From CAIYRG01 sp035577685 (lineage in GTDB: Bacteria; Pseudomonadota; Alphaproteobacteria; Micropepsales; Micropepsaceae), in assembly GCA_035577685.1 (NCBI GenBank), contig DATLVC010000166.1:1-20635 (forward strand): 20,635 nucleotides of DNA, given 5' to 3'. Numbering within the stretch: position 1 is the first letter of the stretch; the number at the start of each line of letters is the position of its first letter. Made by a program: the position numbers and the translations under genes. Of this stretch, positions 16,114 through 20,635 are shown piece after piece. The notes beneath the pieces were generated by a model. That model had not been told where the DNA came from. It was given only the letters and a program-made list of their open reading frames with translations, and made no database searches.

Positions 16114-17523
16114 TCATTGCGCGCCGATGTGATCGGCCAACTCATACGCTTTGAAGAAGCCCGTTGAGCTGTCCACGGCAAGCGGCAGCATGGTCGCGTT
16201 CCAGGCGGTCCACTCTTCCACCAGTCGGTCATAAATATCCTTGCGGCGGTCTTTCAAATTGGCCCGCTCCATCGGATCGTCCGCAACATTGAAGAGGAAC
16301 GTATTGCCGCGAATCTTCAGGAATTTGTAGTCGCCGTCCCGCATGGCGGCTTGCGTGTTGGCTTTGTAGCGCCAGAACAATTTGCGCGGTGATGGAGGAG
16401 CGCCCTGTGCCAGCACAGGGAGCAGGTTCATTCCGTCTGGTGCGAATGCGGGGTCGGGAGCCGTGCCCGCCGCGGCAAGCAAGGTCGGCAGCCAATCCAT
16501 GCTGATGGAAACCTGATCCGACGTCTGCCCGGCCGGAATTCGTCCAGGCCACGAAATGATCGAAGGGATTCGCAAGCCCCCTTCCAGCAGTTCCGTTTTG
16601 CGCCCGGTGAACGGCCAGGTATCGGCGAAGCGTTCCCCGCCATTGTCGCTGGTGAAGATGACGATGGTGTTTTCGCGCAAGGCATTCGCATCCAGGGCCT
16701 GCAGCACGCGGCCGATCTGCAAATCCATCGCCTCGATCATGCGCTGATAGGTGCGCTGTGTGCCGCCATCGTAATCAGTCAAGGTTTTGGTTCGGAGACG
16801 GTCGGATTCGGCTTGGTCGTCTACCGTCTCCCAGGGCCAATGCGGCGCATTGAAATGCAAGCTAATAAGGAACGGCCGCCCGACGCGCGCGTAGGCATTG
16901 ATGGAATCCACCGCACGCTGGCCGAACAATTGGGTCGAATAGCCGGCCTCCTTGATGGCCGCATCATCGTTCCAGAAATCGTCTTTGTGGTCGGTGCCTT
17001 GGTGCGCGAAATAATCGATGGCGCCACCGCGAAACCCGTAGAAGCGATCATAGCCGCTTTTCAGCGGACCGAATTTCGGCAGAACCCCCAAGTGCCATTT
17101 CCCGATCAGCGTCGTGCCGTAACCGGCCTTGCGCGACAGCGATGGGAGCGTGGGATGCTCCGGCGGAAGTCCGATATCGGGTTTGCCGATGGGCAGCGGC
17201 TCTTCTAGCCCGATGCGCAAGCGATATTGATAGCGCCCGGTGATCAGTGCCGTGCGCGTCGCCGAACAGACCGCGGAATTGGCATAGGCTTGCAGGAAGC
17301 GCGTGCCCTGGGCAGCGATGGAATCGATATTGGGCGTTGCCAGATCCGGGCGGCCGTAACAAGCGACATCGGCGTAGCCGAGATCGTCGGCCATGATGAA
17401 AACGATGTTCGGCGATCTTGCGCCGGTTTGCGCGCGAGCATCGCTTCCGCCAGCCAGCGCGCCAGCCCCTAGAGCAGCGGCACCGAGCAATGTGCGCCGG
17501 GTGAGCCTGTCTTCTCCTCCCAT
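16114..17523 (-). CDS. Tat-exported type I sulfatase (arylsulfatase family)
   Basis: A 469-residue alkaline-phosphatase-fold hydrolase. The N-terminus TRRTLLGAAALGAGALAGG is a twin-arginine-type signal. Core motifs are NIVFIMADDLGYADV (Asp46, Asp47 metal ligands), TPNIDSIAAQGTRF, and the formylglycine site C86-S-A-T-R (C-x-A-x-R form) followed by TALITGRYQYR. IFTSDNGGERF supplies further metal ligands. It should hydrolyse a sulfate ester in the periplasm after Cys86 is converted to formylglycine by a separate enzyme not seen here. The substrate is unknown. An AGGGGAGG precedes the ATG. It starts 27 bases after lpd and looks co-transcribed with the pyruvate dehydrogenase genes, an unexpected partner. 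Confidence 0.93.
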   Translation of the reverse strand: MGGEDRLTRRTLLGAAALGAGALAGGSDARAQTGARSPNIVFIMADDLGYADVACYGRPDLATPNIDSIAAQGTRFLQAYANSAVCSATRTALITGRYQYRLRIGLEEPLPIGKPDIGLPPEHPTLPSLSRKAGYGTTLIGKWHLGVLPKFGPLKSGYDRFYGFRGGAIDYFAHQGTDHKDDFWNDDAAIKEAGYSTQLFGQRAVDSINAYARVGRPFLISLHFNAPHWPWETVDDQAESDRLRTKTLTDYDGGTQRTYQRMIEAMDLQIGRVLQALDANALRENTIVIFTSDNGGERFADTWPFTGRKTELLEGGLRIPSIISWPGRIPAGQTSDQVSISMDWLPTLLAAAGTAPDPAFAPDGMNLLPVLAQGAPPSPRKLFWRYKANTQAAMRDGDYKFLKIRGNTFLFNVADDPMERANLKDRRKDIYDRLVEEWTAWNATMLPLAVDSSTGFFKAYELADHIGAQ

Positions 17524-17550
17524 CGCGGCGCCCTCCCCTTTAGTCGCTGT

Positions 17551-18948
17551 TCAAATATGCAGCGGTCGTCCGTCGGCGGCGAGCACCGCCTCATGCATCA
17601 TTTCAGAGAGCGTCGGATGCGGGAAGATGGTGCTCTGCAATTCGGCGTCCGTCACTTCGGCGTGACGCGCAATGGTATAGCCCTGGATTAGTTCGGTGAC
17701 TTCGGCGCCGATCATATGCGCGCCCAAAAGCTCGCCGGTGTCGGCATCGAACACAGTCTTCACGAAACCTTCGACTTCGCCCAGCGCGATCGCCTTGCCG
17801 TTCCCGATGAAGGGGAATTTGCCGGACTTAATCTTGCGTCCTGTCTCGCGCGCTTTGGCTTCGGTCAGGCCAACGCTCGCCACCTGCGGCCAGCAATAGG
17901 TGCAACCCGGCACCATTGAGGTATCGAGCGGGTGCAGACCTTTCACGCCCGCGATACGCTCGGCCACGATCACGCCCTCATGCATGGCCTTATGCGCAAG
18001 CCAGGGCGGCCCCACGAGATCGCCGATGGCATAAATGCCGGCAACGCCCGTCTCGCACCAGGGATTGACGACGACGTGAGTCTTCTCGACTTTGATACCG
18101 GCCTGTTCGAGGCCGATATTTTCCACATTGCCGACGATGCCAACCGCGAGGATTACCCGGTCCACGGTCAGCGTTTCGGTCTTGCCATCCTTCGATTTCA
18201 GCGTCGCGGTGACATTGTTCGCGGCCTTTTCCAGCTTCTCCACCGTGGTCGAGGTCTTGATGACCATGCCCTGCTTCTGAAACGCCTTGGCGGCGAAAGC
18301 GGAAATTTCCGCGTCTTCCACGGGCAGCACGCGATCCAGCACTTCGACCACCGTCACTTCGGCCCCCAGCGTGCGGTAGAAGCTGGCGAATTCAATACCG
18401 ATAGCGCCCGATCCCACCACCAGCAGCGATTTGGGAAATTCCTTGGGGACCATGGCGTGGCGATAGGTCCAGATCAGATTGCCGTCCGCTTCGAGCCCGG
18501 GAAATTCGCGCGCCCGCGCGCCGGTGGCGAGCACGATGTTCTTGGCGGAATATTCCGTGGTCTGACCGTTTTTCGTGACAAGGATCGCGCCCTTGCCTTT
18601 CAGTTTGGCCTCGCCGTCGATCACGGTAACCTTATTCTTCTTCATCAGGCCCTTCACGCCGTTCGACAGCTGCGCGGCCACTTTGCGCGAACGCTCGACG
18701 ATTTTTGCGATGTCGAATTTGAGATTGTCCGCGGAGAACCCGAATTCGTTCAGCCGGTGCATCAAGTGCCAAATTTCCGATGAGCGCAGCAGCGCCTTGG
18801 TCGGGATGCAGCCCCAGTTCAGGCAGATGCCGCCGAGATTTTCGCGCTCGACGACGGCGGTCTTTAGGCCGAGCTGGCCGCAGCGAATAGCGCAAACATA
18901 GCCGCCGGGGCCACCGCCGATGATGATGACGTCGAAGGATTCAGCCAC
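17551..18948 (-). CDS. lpd: Dihydrolipoamide dehydrogenase (E3)
   Basis: A 465-residue FAD flavoenzyme that reoxidises the lipoyl groups of 2-oxo acid dehydrogenases with NAD+. It shows the FAD-binding motif IIIGGGPGGYVCAI, redox-active C42-LNWG-C47, the NAD domain (LLVVGSGAIGIEFASFY), the second FAD motif (VAGIYAIGD) and the C-terminal His444-P-T-L-S-Glu449 catalytic pair. I chose GTG 18948, giving MAESFDVI, with GGGG 6 bases upstream. A TTG at 18960 would add four residues. The start overlaps the 49-codon ORF by 8 bases, and the gene belongs to the pdhC operon. Confidence 0.96.
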   Translation of the reverse strand: MAESFDVIIIGGGPGGYVCAIRCGQLGLKTAVVERENLGGICLNWGCIPTKALLRSSEIWHLMHRLNEFGFSADNLKFDIAKIVERSRKVAAQLSNGVKGLMKKNKVTVIDGEAKLKGKGAILVTKNGQTTEYSAKNIVLATGARAREFPGLEADGNLIWTYRHAMVPKEFPKSLLVVGSGAIGIEFASFYRTLGAEVTVVEVLDRVLPVEDAEISAFAAKAFQKQGMVIKTSTTVEKLEKAANNVTATLKSKDGKTETLTVDRVILAVGIVGNVENIGLEQAGIKVEKTHVVVNPWCETGVAGIYAIGDLVGPPWLAHKAMHEGVIVAERIAGVKGLHPLDTSMVPGCTYCWPQVASVGLTEAKARETGRKIKSGKFPFIGNGKAIALGEVEGFVKTVFDADTGELLGAHMIGAEVTELIQGYTIARHAEVTDAELQSTIFPHPTLSEMMHEAVLAADGRPLHI

Positions 18949-19090
18949 CGGCTGCCCCAATATCTTGTGCCCGAATGTTGGTCTTATACATCAAATTGTT
19001 TTTGCCGGATTTTGGGGGTGGAGGGGTACCCATCCGCAGTTCATCACCCAATTCATCGCTGTCATAGAGATGGGAAGACAACCGGCTCAT
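18941..19090 (-). CDS. Small ORF (49 residues) between pdhC and lpd
   Basis: An unrecognised product starting MSRLSSHLYDSDELGDELR, with GTPPPPKSGKNN and ending GAAGG. Its ATG overlaps the pdhC stop as ATGA, and its stop lies inside the lpd start (8-base overlap), so the three frames are coupled without a gap. There are no Cys residues and no membrane helix; it is acidic at the N-terminus, Pro/Lys/Asn-rich in the middle. Third codon positions are less GC-rich than in the neighbours, which argues for caution. It may be a small protein of the dehydrogenase complex or simply a translated spacer that keeps ribosomes moving to lpd. Confidence 0.5.
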   Translation of the reverse strand: MSRLSSHLYDSDELGDELRMGTPPPPKSGKNNLMYKTNIRAQDIGAAGG

Positions 19091-20478
19091 AACAGCATCG
19101 AGGCCGGTTCTTCGATGAAGATCTTCAGCGTCTGCAGGAACCGCGACCCCGTGGCACCGTCGATGACGCGGTGATCGCAAGACATGGTCAGCGACATCAT
19201 GTTGGCAACGACGACCTTTCCGTCACGCGCCACGGCGCGCTCCTCACCCACACCGACCGCGAGAATGGCGCTTTGCGGCGGATTGATCAGCGCGGTGAAT
19301 TGCCGGATGCCGAACATGCCGAGATTGGAAATCGAAAAGCCGCCGCCTTCATATTCCTGCGGCTTTAGTTTTTTCGCCTTGGCGCGTTCGGCGAGCGCTT
19401 TGGTTTCGTTTGAAATCTCGATCAAACCTTTGGTCTCGGCGCGGAACACGATAGGCGTGATGAGACCCGGATTGAGATCGACCGCGATGCCGATATCGGC
19501 GTGATGGTGCTTCAAGATGGCCGCATCGGTCCAACTTGCATTCACGTCGGGATGTTTCGCTAGCGCCATGGCCGCGGCCTTGATGACAAAATCATTGACC
19601 GAGAGTTTGTAAGCTCCCTCCCCCTTCGGCGCCCTGTCGTTGAGGCGCGCGCGAATTTGCATCAGCGCGCCGATGTCGCAATCGATGGTGAGGTAATAAT
19701 GCGGGATCAGCGTCTTGGCCGAGGTCAACCGGCGCGCAATGGTCTTGCGCATGGAATCGTTGGGGACCGCGTCATACTCGGCCTCTTTGAAGAAGAGGCG
19801 CGCATCGGGCAGCGGCACAATGCCGGCCGGAGCAGCGGAAGTTTCGGCCGCGGGCTGAATTTGACGGGGCGCCGCCGCCTGTTCCTGCGGCCGGGGAGCA
19901 GGTTTTACGGCACCGCCTTTTGCAGCTGATTCCACGTCGGCTTTGACGATGCGTCCGCGCGGCCCCGAGCCGTGGAGGCCCGCGAGATCGACACCGGCCT
20001 GCTGCGCGATGCGCCTGGCTAGGGGCGATGCAAAGACGCGAGTTTCCGTATACGGAGCAGCGGCGCCATTGCCCTTCTTGGGACCCTCCGCTTGGGCGGG
20101 CGGCGAAACTGCCTTCGGTGTTTCGGCCACAGCAGGTTTGGCGGGTTGGGGCTGCGGGGCGGCAGTGGCCGGAGCAAGGGCATCGCGGATAGCCTTCATT
20201 GTCGAAGGAATATCCTTGGCCGGCGCAGCTTCGCCGTTGTCGGTTTCCAGCACCGCGATCGGCGCGTTCACCTTCACGCCTTCGGCACCTTCGGGCACCA
20301 GAATTTTACCGATGCGGCCCTCGTCGATGGCTTCGAATTCCATCGTCGCCTTGTCGGTTTCGATTTCGGCCAGAATGTCGCCTGCCTTTACGGCATCGCC
20401 TTCCTTGACGTGCCATTTGGCGAGCTTGCCCTCCTCCATGGTGGGCGACAGCGCGGGCATCAATATCTGGGTCGACAT
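19087..20478 (-). CDS. pdhC: Dihydrolipoamide acetyltransferase, E2 of pyruvate dehydrogenase
   Basis: A 463-residue E2 subunit. The single lipoyl domain (1-78) has Lys43 in ETDKATMEF as the lipoylation site. Pro/Ala-rich linkers flank a peripheral subunit-binding domain at about 142-178 (FASPLARRIAQQAGVDLAGL). The catalytic acetyltransferase domain (about 225-463) ends with SCDHRVIDGATG, His436 and Asp440 being catalytic. It passes acetyl groups to CoA and forms the core to which E1 and E3 bind. The start at ATG 20478 has GAGG 7 bases upstream. Next come the small ORF and lpd. E1 genes (pdhA, pdhB) probably lie beyond the right edge. Confidence 0.96.
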   Translation of the reverse strand: MSTQILMPALSPTMEEGKLAKWHVKEGDAVKAGDILAEIETDKATMEFEAIDEGRIGKILVPEGAEGVKVNAPIAVLETDNGEAAPAKDIPSTMKAIRDALAPATAAPQPQPAKPAVAETPKAVSPPAQAEGPKKGNGAAAPYTETRVFASPLARRIAQQAGVDLAGLHGSGPRGRIVKADVESAAKGGAVKPAPRPQEQAAAPRQIQPAAETSAAPAGIVPLPDARLFFKEAEYDAVPNDSMRKTIARRLTSAKTLIPHYYLTIDCDIGALMQIRARLNDRAPKGEGAYKLSVNDFVIKAAAMALAKHPDVNASWTDAAILKHHHADIGIAVDLNPGLITPIVFRAETKGLIEISNETKALAERAKAKKLKPQEYEGGGFSISNLGMFGIRQFTALINPPQSAILAVGVGEERAVARDGKVVVANMMSLTMSCDHRVIDGATGSRFLQTLKIFIEEPASMLL

Positions 20479-20635
20479 CAAGCCACCTCAGCTATCATGG
20501 CCCGCAACAGCGGGCCACCCAGGTGGGCGTAGGTCTCACGCGCCGCAAAGACTTGCGGCGGCTGGATGGCCCGGACAAGCCGGGCCATGACACCTGGGAT
20601 GTTGGTGGGCGACAGCGCGGGCATCAGGATTTGCG
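20478..20635 (-). pseudogene. Truncated second pdhC 5' end fused to palindromic element, open at the edge
   Basis: A frame enters from the window edge and reads QILMPALSPT, the first residues of a lipoyl domain and identical to residues 4-13 of pdhC. It then diverges (NIPGVMARLVRAIQPPQ), runs through the palindromic element and stops at TGA 20478-20480, overlapping the pdhC ATG by one base. 24 bases are identical between 20439-20462 and 20603-20626. Beyond them the Gln, Ile and Leu codons differ only synonymously. It looks like a broken or duplicated pdhC start; whether anything is translated is unknown, and the upstream part is outside the window. Confidence 0.55.
20495..20590. repeat. 96-bp palindromic (REP/RPE-like) element
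   Basis: The ends are perfect 10-base inverted repeats, TCATGGCCCG (20495-20504) and CGGGCCATGA (20581-20590). Three hairpins lie inside: TGGCCCG/CGGGCCA at the left, CGCCGCAA/TTGCGGCG (20541-20548, 20553-20560) in the middle, and ATGGCCCGG/CCGGGCCAT at the right. Such GGCCCGG-type palindromes are common intergenic repeats in alphaproteobacteria. It has no stop codon in the minus-strand frame that enters from the edge. A CACCT occurs near both sides (20484-20488, 20591-20595). Confidence 0.7.

Noticed and set aside
17932..18783. Plus-strand open frame of 283 codons opposite lpd
   Set aside because: Antisense shadow of a well-conserved enzyme gene, rich in His, Asp and Arg without any motif.

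Overview
The window is chromosomal DNA of a GC-rich alphaproteobacterium. The evidence is a pdhC-lpd pyruvate dehydrogenase operon, a bacterial leucyl-tRNA--protein transferase (Bpt) beside motB, a bfd-bfr pair and a high-GC third codon position. I cannot name a genus. No rRNA, tRNA, CRISPR array, insertion sequence or phage gene was found, and almost all of the window is coding.

Layout, left to right. (a) 1-1676, minus strand: a copper-type envelope cassette read DUF2946 protein > outer-membrane beta-barrel protein > CopC (cut by the left edge). (b) 1752-4854, minus strand: a marR-emrA-emrB efflux operon, with a dyad over the marR start. (c) 4982-9331, plus strand: a membrane-anchored penicillin-acylase-type Ntn hydrolase divergent from marR, then an orphan motB with a structured leader, then bpt. 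(d) 9337-11067, minus strand: metG, convergent with bpt. (e) 11194-15086, minus strand: an unusual 887-residue protein that joins a c-di-GMP-type MshEN domain, a processive family-2 glycosyltransferase with membrane helices, an internal signal-peptide-like segment and a C-terminal beta-barrel-like domain. A separate 275-residue outer-membrane barrel protein follows it and ends at a clear intrinsic terminator. (f) 15277-16083, plus strand: bfd and bfr, overlapping by 4 bases, behind a good sigma70-type promoter whose -35 lies in a Fur-box-like site, with two overlapping palindromes just upstream. (g) 16114-20635, minus strand: pdhC, a 49-codon coupled small ORF, lpd and a Tat-exported sulfatase. 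Before pdhC lies a 96-bp three-hairpin palindromic element, preceded by a second copy of the pdhC 5' end.

The most interesting points are the MshEN-GT2-barrel fusion (possibly a one-polypeptide version of an NfrB/NfrA-like c-di-GMP-controlled glycan export system), the duplicated pdhC start around the palindromic element, the coupled small ORF between pdhC and lpd, and the dense operator region in front of bfd-bfr. Functional statements rest on motifs read by eye; no database search was possible.
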